DNA of 64,000 bases from Ancylomarina subtilis (GTDB taxonomy: Bacteria > Bacteroidota > Bacteroidia > Bacteroidales > Marinifilaceae). The position numbers and the translations under genes were made by a program. Of the stretch, positions 1 through 8,830 are shown piece after piece. The stretch spans positions 2,483,781 through 2,547,780 of the forward strand of contig NZ_SHKN01000001.1 in assembly GCF_004217115.1 (NCBI RefSeq). Direction: 5' to 3'. The notes under the pieces were generated by a model. It did no database searches, had not been told where the DNA came from, and saw only the letters and a list, made by a program, of their open reading frames with translations. Position 1 is the first letter of the stretch, and each line of letters opens with the position of its first letter.

Positions 1-607
1 CTAAATCCTTTCCATCCTCTTTTTCGTAACGAACAGCCATATAAAACATCATACGAGCAATATCTCCCTTTACTGCATCACGAGGTTCCCAGGAATCGGA
101 ATCTGTTTTACATTCCTTTGCTTCAGAATGATAATTCCCTCCATTGTCGAACCATTTATTACCACGTGCTGAATTCACCGTTTTATCTGATGGGCGCAAA
201 TGATGTAGGTCAGTTCCTGCTCCAAGAGTTGTTCCAAAATCACCTCTCGATTTAGCCCAAACATGCTCACGATTCCAAAAATCATTCTGATTGTTCTTTG
301 CTTTATTGGCTTTAGGTATTGATGTACCCAAATAAAGCAAAATTACATTGTCTGGATTGTTTGGATCTTCATCAGTCTGCTCAAGTGCACGCCACACATC
401 CATATCTGAACTGTTGTCGGTATATTCAATCTGGGTATGGCCTTTAATCAAATTATGAAGAACCGTTTTTAAATTCGCTTGATCATATCCTGAAATCGAT
501 TTGTAATAACCATTATAAGCCGTTTCAAATTCACTTGGTTTATTATCGCTATCGCTACATGAAAAGGCAAAGCTTGCGATCAACAAAATCAATAATATTC
601 TGCGCAT
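1..607 (-). CDS. Endonuclease I family lipoprotein, partial (3' end outside window)
   Basis: The reading frame opens with ATG at 607-605 and runs off the window edge, so about 202 codons of the N-terminal part are seen. The product starts MRRILLILLIASFAFSCSDS, a lipoprotein signal peptide with the acylated Cys near residue 17. The His-Me finger motif NREHVWAKSRGDFG, followed by DLHHLRPSD and ARGNKWFD, identifies the EndA/Vvn/NucM family of non-specific, periplasmic or extracellular nucleases. The EHVW histidine is the expected general base. It is a paralogue of the next gene, which lies upstream in the same orientation about 70 bp away, so the two may be co-transcribed. It is probably surface- or periplasm-anchored and degrades extracellular DNA or RNA. 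The family call is firm; the substrate is inferred. Confidence 0.9.
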   Translation of the reverse strand, partial: MRRILLILLIASFAFSCSDSDNKPSEFETAYNGYYKSISGYDQANLKTVLHNLIKGHTQIEYTDNSSDMDVWRALEQTDEDPNNPDNVILLYLGTSIPKANKAKNNQNDFWNREHVWAKSRGDFGTTLGAGTDLHHLRPSDKTVNSARGNKWFDNGGNYHSEAKECKTDSDSWEPRDAVKGDIARMMFYMAVRYEKEDGKDL

Positions 608-677
608 CTTCTTAAAAGTTTGTAATTAATATTTAGCAATTATATCAATCACTAATTGCTGATTGAAAATCGGCTTA

Positions 678-1607
678 TTAGTCTTCCCAAACGGCAGTTT
701 TCTTATCTCCAAAAATGTATTTCACTAATTCAGGATGATCGATAAATGGATTACGATTATTTTGGAAATCATATATCACATTATTGCGTCTGATCTCATA
801 AGGGTCAACAGGATCCAATTCGTTCCATTTTAATAAATCATCCAACTTTCCATGACGCGCAGCAGTCCCTTGTGCTCCTAAATTATCTACTTTAAAACCA
901 TAACGAACAGCCATATAGAATATAGAACGTGCCACATCCCCTTTAGCACTTAGAGGAGGTTCATAAAATTGAGTATTCTTTGTTCTTGGTCCATTAACAT
1001 CAGCAAAATCTAAATTCCCTCTGTTACCATTCTCACCTGCATCAGATGCTCTAAGATGGTGCCCATCAGTTCCCGGACCATTACTGGTTCCAAAATCGCC
1101 ATGTGATTTAGCCCAAACGTGTTCTCTATTCCATCCGTAAGAAACTGAACTCACTCTGTCTTCTTTTGCAATACCACTTTCTTTATAAATTCGCCACACT
1201 TGTGATGCATTGGCTGGATTTTGATCTCCCTCCTCACACATGGTCCAAACGGTAGAATAAGACAATGCTTTGGCACTTGTCGAAATAATGGTCTTAAGCT
1301 GATTTCTCAATTCTGTTCCCGACAAAGACGAAGCTGATGTGTAATAATCCTTAGGAATGCGAACCGACATCATGTGCTGTCCCTCTTCCACTTTTGTAAC
1401 ATAGTCTTTTGGGGTGTAGGTTACGATAATTTTACCATCTGCATCCACTTTCGGAGTCAAGTAATTAACCTGATCAGGATTTGGTGTTGTCCCGCCATCG
1501 CCACCATTATCTGGCAATTCGGTTTCATCGGTTACATTATCGCTCGACGAATCGCATGAATAAAAAGCGATTGACAAGAAAAATAATAAATAAAGTGCTT
1601 TTCTCAT
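678..1607 (-). CDS. Endonuclease I family lipoprotein
   Basis: The product has 309 residues when started at MRKALYLLFFLSIAFYSC, which gives a clean lipoprotein signal peptide. A longer frame to 1649 only adds 14 polar residues in front. After an acidic Asp/Gly/Pro-rich linker, NREHVWAKSHGDFG (about residues 160-173), DGHHLRASD and NRGNLDFADV form the beta-beta-alpha metal site of endonuclease I. The family cuts single- and double-stranded DNA and RNA with Mg or Ca. It follows a terminator at 1847-1875 and has its own promoter-like sequence at 1775-1804, so it is separate from the receptor operon upstream. It is a paralogue of the partial gene at 1-607. The role in DNA scavenging is inferred from this locus. 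Confidence 0.92.
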   Translation of the reverse strand: MRKALYLLFFLSIAFYSCDSSSDNVTDETELPDNGGDGGTTPNPDQVNYLTPKVDADGKIIVTYTPKDYVTKVEEGQHMMSVRIPKDYYTSASSLSGTELRNQLKTIISTSAKALSYSTVWTMCEEGDQNPANASQVWRIYKESGIAKEDRVSSVSYGWNREHVWAKSHGDFGTSNGPGTDGHHLRASDAGENGNRGNLDFADVNGPRTKNTQFYEPPLSAKGDVARSIFYMAVRYGFKVDNLGAQGTAARHGKLDDLLKWNELDPVDPYEIRRNNVIYDFQNNRNPFIDHPELVKYIFGDKKTAVWED

Positions 1608-1774
1608 TTTATTTGATGTTTTAGTTGTATTCCTCTTGGACACTAACAATTATCAAAATGACTCGTATCGAGACATCAAAATCAAGACACAAAAAACAGA
1701 CATAATGATAATATCTTAAGGGGTGGAATTGATACCATACAGGACCGTATGACATGGGGCATAAAATGGTAGGG

Positions 1775-1804
1775 CAAAAGTAAGTAAAATCAACTGATTT
1801 TCAA
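1775..1804 (-). promoter_or_regulatory. Bacteroidota-type promoter for the endonuclease I gene
   Basis: Read on the minus strand, TTG (1804-1802) is followed after 19 nt by TACTTTTG (1782-1775), matching the Bacteroidota -33 TTTG / -7 TAnnTTTG consensus. Transcription would start about 160 nt before the start codon at 1607. Confidence 0.55.
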
Positions 1805-1846
1805 GGGATCACCTTACAAATTGATTGTTAAAAAATGCAGATAACA

Positions 1847-1875
1847 AAAAAGCATCCCTTTTAGGGATGCTTTTT
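1847..1875. terminator. Rho-independent terminator after the DUF5689 operon
   Basis: AAAAAGCATCCC and GGGATGCTTTTT form a 12-bp stem with a five-base loop, and the A/T tracts make it bidirectional. It lies 28 bp beyond the stop of the DUF5689/LTD gene, ending the receptor operon. Confidence 0.85.
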
Positions 1876-1902
1876 AATAACTTATTCGAAAGGAAATATT
1901 GA

Positions 1903-3771
1903 TTATTCCATCGTTTCCCATTTCAAGTTATCAATGATAACTTGTTTTCCATCAACAGAAACATTCTTAAGCTCAATTGTTACTTCTCCAGAAACATTGA
2001 TTCCTTCAACAACAAAAGTCTTTTTAGTATCGTCAGTTACAACTTCAGAAACACCTTTAGATTCGCCATTTACGAATAATTCAATTTTTCTTTCTTTAGT
2101 AGAAGTATATCCTCTATAAAAATCAACAGAGAACCTCTTGATACCTTTAGTCACTTTTACAGACTTGATAGAACTAGTTGATTTTCCTAACATTAAAGCT
2201 TCTCCATCATGAGTTACATCAGCATAATCAGATGCAGGACGTCCCTGTACAATTGACCATTTAACACCATCAACAGTATAATCTGCATCTGTATATGCTC
2301 CTGAATTTAATACTAAGTCAGTAAAATTTAGAGCATGTTCTCCAGTAGTTACCTCAACAGCAGCCTCTTCGTTGCCACCAGTATTACCTCCGTTATCTTC
2401 ACCAATTCCTCTAATACCAATGCTTAACCAGTAATCAACTTCTTTTACATCCCACTCATTAGCAGCAGTAGTCCAATCAGGGTTACCCACACTAGTAGTT
2501 TCTTTTCTAATTAAGGTATGGTTCATTGTTGCGTTTTCAATACCAGCAACTGCCCAACCTTTATCTTTTCCTGGATCTTCAGACTGAATTCCTACAACAT
2601 CACATAAACTCCATCCTGCATCAACTTTTTTAAATAAGCCTACAGCATCATTACCATTAAAGTGAGCTGGAGAAGGATAAGCTAGTTTTAAATTGGCTTT
2701 ATCTATAATAGATGCATCCAATTGATCAGCAGCAATAACAAAAATCGCTTTGTCAGCAAGTTTTCCTTCTAAAACGATAGCATCACTCCAATCACCACCA
2801 TTCGATCCTGTACGGATAGTGTAATTTGCCAAATCGATTTCAGCACCAGTTGCATTATAAATCTCAATATATTTGTTGTTTGAAGATCCTTCAGTATATT
2901 CAGAGAAATAAACTTTCTCTCCTGTTGTAGGATCTGGCTCTACAGCTTCAGCAAAACGTGCTCCTGTTAAGTCTAAATCTTCTATACCTCTCAATGCAAT
3001 CTGAAAGCCTGAACCAAATGTATTTAGAATACCTGAAATTGAACCACTACCTTCAGGAACAACTTCTGTATTAAAGTTTGCATAGTTATTATTACTAATC
3101 TGAATTTTCTTTTCATCTGCAGTAACAAATTTAATAGCAGTATAACCGCTATTATCTTTATCTCCTAATAACTTGCCCATATCAGCAGTTACAACCTGCA
3201 CACCTGTCACCTTAACTAAGGTTCCAACCATCTCAGGTGTTAAAGTTGAGATATCGCTCACCTCTTTAGGTGTGATGGCTTTATCTTTATCACCAGCAAC
3301 AATTAAAGATTGAAGATTAGTTTCAGGAATACGTGATACTTTATACTTATCATCTGTAGCCTCAAATCCTAAAGTAAATGTATCATAGTATTTTGCAATA
3401 TAAAAGCCTGCAGCTTTTACGAATACTTCCTGACCTGCTACAAACGTTTCATATAATTTAGCATCTTCTTTTAAGCAGCTAATTTTTACAGCCACATCGC
3501 CATCCTGTACATAAATTGCCTGATAAAAGTTGTTTGATTCCGCTTGATTAGAAACAACAATTCCTTTAAAAATAAAATCAGCAGGAACTTCAACTGCATC
3601 CCCAGTTGTAAGAGCGCGAAGATCAGCAATTGTTTTGTTAGCCACAGGTAATTCTGGCGTCGGATCTACCGGATCTGGATCAATTGGCGAATCGCTATCG
3701 CTACTACATGAAGTCATAGAAACAGAAAGTCCCATGATCAAAGCAAAAAATAAGTAATGTAATTTTCTCAT
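1903..3771 (-). CDS. DUF5689 and lamin-tail-domain surface lipoprotein
   Basis: This 622-residue protein begins with a lipoprotein signal peptide (MRKLHYLFFALIMGLSVSMTSC) followed by an Asp/Pro-rich linker. Residues of about 45-275 match the OB-fold-like DUF5689 pattern (ADLRAL, GIVVSN, FYQAIYVQD, GSGSISGIL, DLDLTG). Residues of about 290-450 form a lamin-tail domain (KVYFSEYTEGSSNNKYIEIYN, then NGNDAVGLFKK). The C-terminal 140 residues look like a beta-sandwich binding domain. LTD and OB modules are also fused to the catalytic domain in secreted ExeM/NucH-type nucleases, so a nucleic-acid-binding role on the cell surface is plausible. No catalytic motif was seen. It is the third and last gene of the receptor operon, 79 bp after the previous one. 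Confidence 0.82.
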   Translation of the reverse strand: MRKLHYLFFALIMGLSVSMTSCSSDSDSPIDPDPVDPTPELPVANKTIADLRALTTGDAVEVPADFIFKGIVVSNQAESNNFYQAIYVQDGDVAVKISCLKEDAKLYETFVAGQEVFVKAAGFYIAKYYDTFTLGFEATDDKYKVSRIPETNLQSLIVAGDKDKAITPKEVSDISTLTPEMVGTLVKVTGVQVVTADMGKLLGDKDNSGYTAIKFVTADEKKIQISNNNYANFNTEVVPEGSGSISGILNTFGSGFQIALRGIEDLDLTGARFAEAVEPDPTTGEKVYFSEYTEGSSNNKYIEIYNATGAEIDLANYTIRTGSNGGDWSDAIVLEGKLADKAIFVIAADQLDASIIDKANLKLAYPSPAHFNGNDAVGLFKKVDAGWSLCDVVGIQSEDPGKDKGWAVAGIENATMNHTLIRKETTSVGNPDWTTAANEWDVKEVDYWLSIGIRGIGEDNGGNTGGNEEAAVEVTTGEHALNFTDLVLNSGAYTDADYTVDGVKWSIVQGRPASDYADVTHDGEALMLGKSTSSIKSVKVTKGIKRFSVDFYRGYTSTKERKIELFVNGESKGVSEVVTDDTKKTFVVEGINVSGEVTIELKNVSVDGKQVIIDNLKWETME

Positions 3772-3850
3772 CTTACAGTTCTTTGTTTAGTTAGTAATTG
3801 GATTATAAAAAAATGAAAAGCAAGCCATGCGAGATGACTTGCTTATATGA

Positions 3851-5290
3851 TTATTCTGTTACTTTAATATCGTCTAAACGGTAAGTAGTGGTCTCAGTCT
3901 TACTACCTGTATATTTAAATGCTATGGATATGTGCTTACCCGCAATAACTGGCAAAGCAACATTGCCTGAAGATATCCAGGTATGATCTCCGTCCGTTTT
4001 TTGAGCAATGGTTACATCTAGAGTTTGCCAATTGGCCGTTTTATAATTGCTACCATCAAAATCATCAGCATAAAGAATCTCTAAAGGCTGATTGTCACCC
4101 AAGTGTTCCCAATAAGCTTTAGCTGTTTTTAAGGATAACTGCTTCTGAACAGAAACACTTACTGCCGGGGATATTAACCATGAGATAATTTCTTCATCAT
4201 TTGATTTGTAACCTGAAGCTTGAGCATACACATCAGTATTATAAACTTTTGATATCCAATCACGAGTTCCTTTTTCCTTAATACTATGCCATCCTGTTAG
4301 TCCAATAGAGGCATTATCGGTTAAATTAGAAAAATCTACATCGAAATTATCAACTTGAGTTAGTGTGCCTGAATATTCTCCACTATTCGTTCCAAATCTG
4401 TCTCCAGTCAATTGAACATCATCCAATCTATTAATAACAAATTGCGGCTCTCCATTGTGATAACTTAACACTCCGGTCACACTACCGCTTCCTTCCGGCG
4501 TAATCAAGTGAGCAAATTTCGAATAATTACTTGTAAACAAAGGCAAATTATTTCCATTTGCATCGTTTAATTCGATTGTTGTTTTAAATGGAAATGCAGC
4601 ATTGTGTTCAGGACCAATGACACCCCAAGTTTCTCCGGGATTATTCAGTTGAACATTATTAACGGTAACTAATGTAAATTTATAGTTACTATTGCTTTTT
4701 AACTCAGCTATAGTTCTCACTGCTGGAGTCATTGCAACAGGATACTTGTCTTTAAAAATATGAGCATCAATTGATGGTGATGGAATAGGAGCTAATCTGT
4801 ATTCCTTAAATTTTTCCTGATCTCTATACTTATAAAAATAGAAAGAGCCTCCCAATTGAACTTCATTACCATATTTTCCAAGCGTCAACCCCTTACACTT
4901 TACAAATATCTTTTGTCCTTGAGCAAAACTTGTAAATAACGATGACTCACCTACAGAAATATTGATTCCTTGTGAATTTCCTTCAAGATCACCTTGAATC
5001 ACAATATTCTTATAGAAATTCCCTTCTTTATCATCAGAGATGACATAACCAGAAATGTAAACATCTTCTTCAACAGTAAGAAATTCATCTGCTTTAAGAT
5101 ACTTTCCTGTAGAAGGAATTGCATTGGTATAAATAGATTTTAGATCCGCAATAGAGATTAAGCTTGCTTCAGCAGGTATCTCAAATGTTGGTTCTACTAT
5201 TGTTGGTTCCGCATAATCGTCGTCAATACAGCTGTTCAGAAACAGCAACCCCATTAGCGCTACGATTATAGATAATGATATATTTTTCAT
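3851..5290 (-). CDS. DUF5689 domain surface lipoprotein
   Basis: The product has 479 residues and a lipoprotein signal ending LLFLNSC at residue 21. Residues of about 45-300 carry the DUF5689 pattern: SIADLKSIY, VYISGYVISDD, NFYKNIVIQGD, GSGSVTGVLSYH and LDDVQLTGDRFG. The remaining 160 residues (VDNFDVDFSNL, ISWLISPAVSVS, YRLDDIKVTE) resemble choice-of-anchor-J or DUF5017-type beta-sandwich modules. It sits directly after the TonB-dependent receptor with only 26 bp between them, the position that a SusD-like partner lipoprotein usually takes. It is therefore probably the ligand-binding lipoprotein of this receptor. That pairing is inferred from position; the ligand is unknown, with nucleic acid favoured by the nuclease neighbours. 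Confidence 0.82.
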   Translation of the reverse strand: MKNISLSIIVALMGLLFLNSCIDDDYAEPTIVEPTFEIPAEASLISIADLKSIYTNAIPSTGKYLKADEFLTVEEDVYISGYVISDDKEGNFYKNIVIQGDLEGNSQGINISVGESSLFTSFAQGQKIFVKCKGLTLGKYGNEVQLGGSFYFYKYRDQEKFKEYRLAPIPSPSIDAHIFKDKYPVAMTPAVRTIAELKSNSNYKFTLVTVNNVQLNNPGETWGVIGPEHNAAFPFKTTIELNDANGNNLPLFTSNYSKFAHLITPEGSGSVTGVLSYHNGEPQFVINRLDDVQLTGDRFGTNSGEYSGTLTQVDNFDVDFSNLTDNASIGLTGWHSIKEKGTRDWISKVYNTDVYAQASGYKSNDEEIISWLISPAVSVSVQKQLSLKTAKAYWEHLGDNQPLEILYADDFDGSNYKTANWQTLDVTIAQKTDGDHTWISSGNVALPVIAGKHISIAFKYTGSKTETTTYRLDDIKVTE

Positions 5291-5316
5291 CTTTAATTTC
5301 TTTTTATATCAACCGA

Positions 5317-8145
5317 TTAAAATCTAAAACTCATGTTTAAGAAGAAGTTTCTTCCATAAGCATAATATAATTTAGGAGGGAATTGAGAAATATCGTATTC
5401 ACTCTCATACTTACTGTCTGTTTTAATTCTTGATTGTTCGTAACCTCCAGTTATGAAATCAGTATTATTAAGAACATTTGAAACAGATAAATTAATATTG
5501 ATATAATATTTGTAGTCAATTCTCCACGATTTACCAATATTCAGATCTAACGTAAACTGATCATCTAATCTTGTCTGTTTTGTTACTTTATCCAATAAAC
5601 CTGTAAATAGATCAGCAGATTCAATATCATCAGAAAGGTCTTCAACTTGCTTATAACGATCAAAAGCAGCTTTAGTTCTACGTAAAGGATTATAGCTTAA
5701 ATACATTTCACGGTAGTAGTTGGCATTAACTCCAACCCACCAGTACTTATCACTTGAGTACTTTAAACCTACTGTATAAGCTTGTTGAGGATATCCGGTT
5801 TCTTTAAAATCAGTCACATAAACAGGAACGGCATCCTGTACTGGCTTATCTTCATTATCAGCAATCATGGTCAGCAATGGGCGTGAGTCATATTTATGCT
5901 CCCCAACTGCTATAGCACCAATTAATGACAACTCATCTAGGAGCTTGTAATCGAAGCCAATTTCAATTCCCATATGCGTTTTATCAACACCTGACTGAAT
6001 TGAATTCACAAAAGTTCTTGATTCATCATGATAAAACCCCATTGTTTTAATCTGATCCATGAACTTAGTATAATAAGCATTCGCTTTTAATTTAAAGTTT
6101 GGAGAACGATATGCATAACCCAAATCTGCAGTCATAATCGTTTCACTATTGTTCTGACCTTTATCTTTCAAAGAAGTGTGACGAGTACGAGGTGATAAAA
6201 ACACATTACGGAAAGAAGGTGCTTTAGTCATATAACCTGCATTGGCAAAGAAATAATTTTTACCATCCATTTTATATGTTACTCCAGCTTTCACACCATA
6301 ATTGAAATAGTTAAGCTTCTCACTTTCTCCTAAAGAATTATCCTGAAATAAGCCTTTACGCACTTTCGAATCTCTCCACATAGTCGTTTGAGTCAAACCT
6401 AAAGAAGCATAGTAATCAAACTTATCGAAAGAAAAGTTAGCTTGTGAAAATCCTGAAATTTTATCAACATGAGCGTCATAATCGTGACCGTAAACGTCCC
6501 CTTCCTTCAGCATTTGAGCTTGACCATTTTGAAGAAAATAATCGTAATCGTTTTGAACTCGGTCAACACGCTCCTGAGTAGTAAATACTTTTTCAGGATC
6601 TTGTCTTGTGGCAAACTTATCGACATTGAAGATAAAATCAGCTCCCATTAAATCATCAACCAAAGTGTAAGTACGAGCTTTGTATGAATTATAATTAGCA
6701 CCAGCAATAAGTTCAATATTCTTACTCAACTCATGCTTAATGTTGATATCTGCTATAATTTGCTCGACATCACGTCTACGGTCTTCAACCATATATCGTG
6801 CATGTTTTCCATAGTTCTTACCATCTTCACCTATATAATCAGGATTATTATATAGATTTTTTTCGTACATCTTATCCCAATTCAATTGAGAGTTTGCCTT
6901 AAAATGATCAGCAATTTCACTATTATTTGCATTCGCAGGATAAATAGCCAAATTACGATAATAATCAGGTCGAGGATCAGCCGCATCAATCCAATTTAAG
7001 GCAGTACGACCACTTTCACCTTTGATTAAAGCTATACTTGTTTCAACTTTAGTTTTTGAATTCACATCCCAATAGTGCTTTAAGATAGCAACAGGCGTAT
7101 GCGATTTTTGCATTTTAGCGTTACGCTTTTTGCCATCTTGCCATCCCCAGTTTGGGTTGTAGTAATTTGAACCTACAATATCATAAGCAGCTTGAACTGA
7201 TGCGCCAGAACCTCCTCTTGTACTAGGTGCTCCAAAAACCGTTAAACCAATACTATGATGATCGTTAATTTTTTTCAATGCTGATAGGAAGTAGCCATAG
7301 GCATCATATGATGTACCATCGATATAACCTTCTTCTGACCAACGTTTTGATCCAGAAACTGTCAAAGCCCAACCATTATCCATCATACCTGTTGAATGAG
7401 TAATCATTGCACGGTTACGGTACGAACGATTAGACATTGAGTAAACCAATTTAGTACCCTTACGGTAAGAATCTGCTTTTGTATTGATATTGGTATTTCC
7501 TCCAAAGAAACCAAAACCATTATTTGTTGGCGCTAAACCATCAGAAACTTCCTGATTGCGAGTCACGTCATTTAAACCTCCCCACAGATACCAGTATGCT
7601 CTTCCATTCTCCATATTATTCATTGGAATACCATTGAAGAATACACCTGACTCTTCAGAACCATATCCTCGACGACGGAAACGAGCTGAACTAAACGTGT
7701 AAGCCGCAGCTGCATTGAATGGGTCTTTAGAAGAATTCAACATTCCAGACACAGCCATATCGCCTAAATCAGCGTCAACCTCTTCATCAGTAATCGAAGT
7801 TACATCCAACTCATCAAGCGATGGTAAAAATTTATTCACTTCTAAAACCAAAGTTCCCAGTGAAGTATTTTTTCCTTCAACAACATCAATTGTCTCAGTT
7901 AGACTAATAAATCCTTCTTGATTTAATTCAATCAGATGTTTTCCCTCAGAGACATCGGCAATCAAAAATTGACCATTCTCATCTGTATATACCCAATTGC
8001 TTGTACCTAGAACCTGAACTTGAACATGTTCAAGATATTGTCCATCCTTAGCACTTTTTACTTTTCCACTTACAGTACCCGTTTGAGCTTGTAAGGTAAA
8101 AGACATCAGAGTCCCCACCAACAGGAACAGAAAAATCTTCTTCAT
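5317..8145 (-). CDS. TonB-dependent outer membrane receptor
   Basis: This is a 942-residue outer membrane protein with a Sec signal (MKKIFLFLLVGTLMSFTLQAQ). A carboxypeptidase-regulatory-like domain covers about residues 22-105, a plug about 125-240 (FSSARFRRRGYG, VFFNGIPMNN), and the rest is a beta-barrel ending FFLNMSFRF with the terminal aromatic expected for BAM recognition. It would import a bulky ligand using TonB energy. Its operon partners are DUF5689 lipoproteins rather than SusD, and nucleases lie on both sides, so uptake of oligonucleotides or nucleosides is a reasonable guess. It is the first gene of a three-gene operon and has a long structured upstream region. The family is certain; the substrate is not. 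Confidence 0.93.
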   Translation of the reverse strand: MKKIFLFLLVGTLMSFTLQAQTGTVSGKVKSAKDGQYLEHVQVQVLGTSNWVYTDENGQFLIADVSEGKHLIELNQEGFISLTETIDVVEGKNTSLGTLVLEVNKFLPSLDELDVTSITDEEVDADLGDMAVSGMLNSSKDPFNAAAAYTFSSARFRRRGYGSEESGVFFNGIPMNNMENGRAYWYLWGGLNDVTRNQEVSDGLAPTNNGFGFFGGNTNINTKADSYRKGTKLVYSMSNRSYRNRAMITHSTGMMDNGWALTVSGSKRWSEEGYIDGTSYDAYGYFLSALKKINDHHSIGLTVFGAPSTRGGSGASVQAAYDIVGSNYYNPNWGWQDGKKRNAKMQKSHTPVAILKHYWDVNSKTKVETSIALIKGESGRTALNWIDAADPRPDYYRNLAIYPANANNSEIADHFKANSQLNWDKMYEKNLYNNPDYIGEDGKNYGKHARYMVEDRRRDVEQIIADINIKHELSKNIELIAGANYNSYKARTYTLVDDLMGADFIFNVDKFATRQDPEKVFTTQERVDRVQNDYDYFLQNGQAQMLKEGDVYGHDYDAHVDKISGFSQANFSFDKFDYYASLGLTQTTMWRDSKVRKGLFQDNSLGESEKLNYFNYGVKAGVTYKMDGKNYFFANAGYMTKAPSFRNVFLSPRTRHTSLKDKGQNNSETIMTADLGYAYRSPNFKLKANAYYTKFMDQIKTMGFYHDESRTFVNSIQSGVDKTHMGIEIGFDYKLLDELSLIGAIAVGEHKYDSRPLLTMIADNEDKPVQDAVPVYVTDFKETGYPQQAYTVGLKYSSDKYWWVGVNANYYREMYLSYNPLRRTKAAFDRYKQVEDLSDDIESADLFTGLLDKVTKQTRLDDQFTLDLNIGKSWRIDYKYYININLSVSNVLNNTDFITGGYEQSRIKTDSKYESEYDISQFPPKLYYAYGRNFFLNMSFRF

Positions 8146-8830
8146 AAGAATTATTAAAGTTTGATATAAATAGTCAATGATAGAAATCTCTCAATCGTGT
8201 CCATGTTTCCCCCGAAACACAATCGATTGCAAATACAAAGACGGTTTGAAATTCTACTTTAAAATAAGAAAGTGGAAAGAGTGCCTTTTAAAATTACAGA
8301 TCACATTTAAGGTGAACATGCACTGGCACTGAACACTATACTATAAACTGTATAGTCCGTTCTAGAGTCGAACGGTATAAAATGGTGCTTAAGAGGAGCA
8401 AAATTAGTATTTTTTTTCAGAAACCATTGTTTTTAAGACACAAAATTCGATTATTCAATTACTTAACGAAATATAAATGAATGATATCTGTCTGGAAAAA
8501 AGTGAAGCCATATCCAAAATATATTAGGCTATTCTCAAAAAATATCTTAATTTCGCCAGCGGAAAACAATCATTTTTAGCAAAACCAGCACAAATTAATT
8601 CGATCCCCCCGAATTAAGACTTCGTTTTCTAGTCCACTCCATTTGAAAATAATTTCTCACCCTTGTTCATGAATTTTTGCAACTGCATCCAATGAAATCG
8701 TTCCAAAATGAATAAAACAATGGCCGTGAAGTTTAAGCTTTAAAATCAAACTTAAATTATAGAATAAGCCCTTACGACATTGTACGAATTCGCTTATTTT
8801 ATCAGGGATTACAATAGAAAAAATAAACAC
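8146..8830. other. Intergenic region between divergent receptor and nuclease genes
   Basis: This 685-bp AT-rich region has no credible ORF. It should hold the promoters of both divergent units. The parts that stand out are a minus-strand -7-like CAAAATTA (TAATTTTG) at 8399-8406 and two abutting hairpins at 8335-8375. Nothing else clear was seen. Confidence 0.6.
8335..8375 (-). promoter_or_regulatory. Two abutting stem-loops in the receptor leader
   Basis: ACTATAC/GTATAGT (8335-8341 and 8350-8356) is followed directly by CCGTTC/GAACGG (8357-8362 and 8370-8375). Both lie downstream of the candidate -7 box at 8399-8406 (TAATTTTG on the minus strand), within a predicted leader of about 245 nt before the TonB-dependent receptor. 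They could form RNA structure or be a binding site for a dimeric regulator. Confidence 0.45.

Noticed and set aside
3851-5290. SusD-like nutrient-binding protein
   Set aside because: Position fits, but the sequence follows DUF5689 with beta-rich modules instead of SusD helices and TPR-like repeats.
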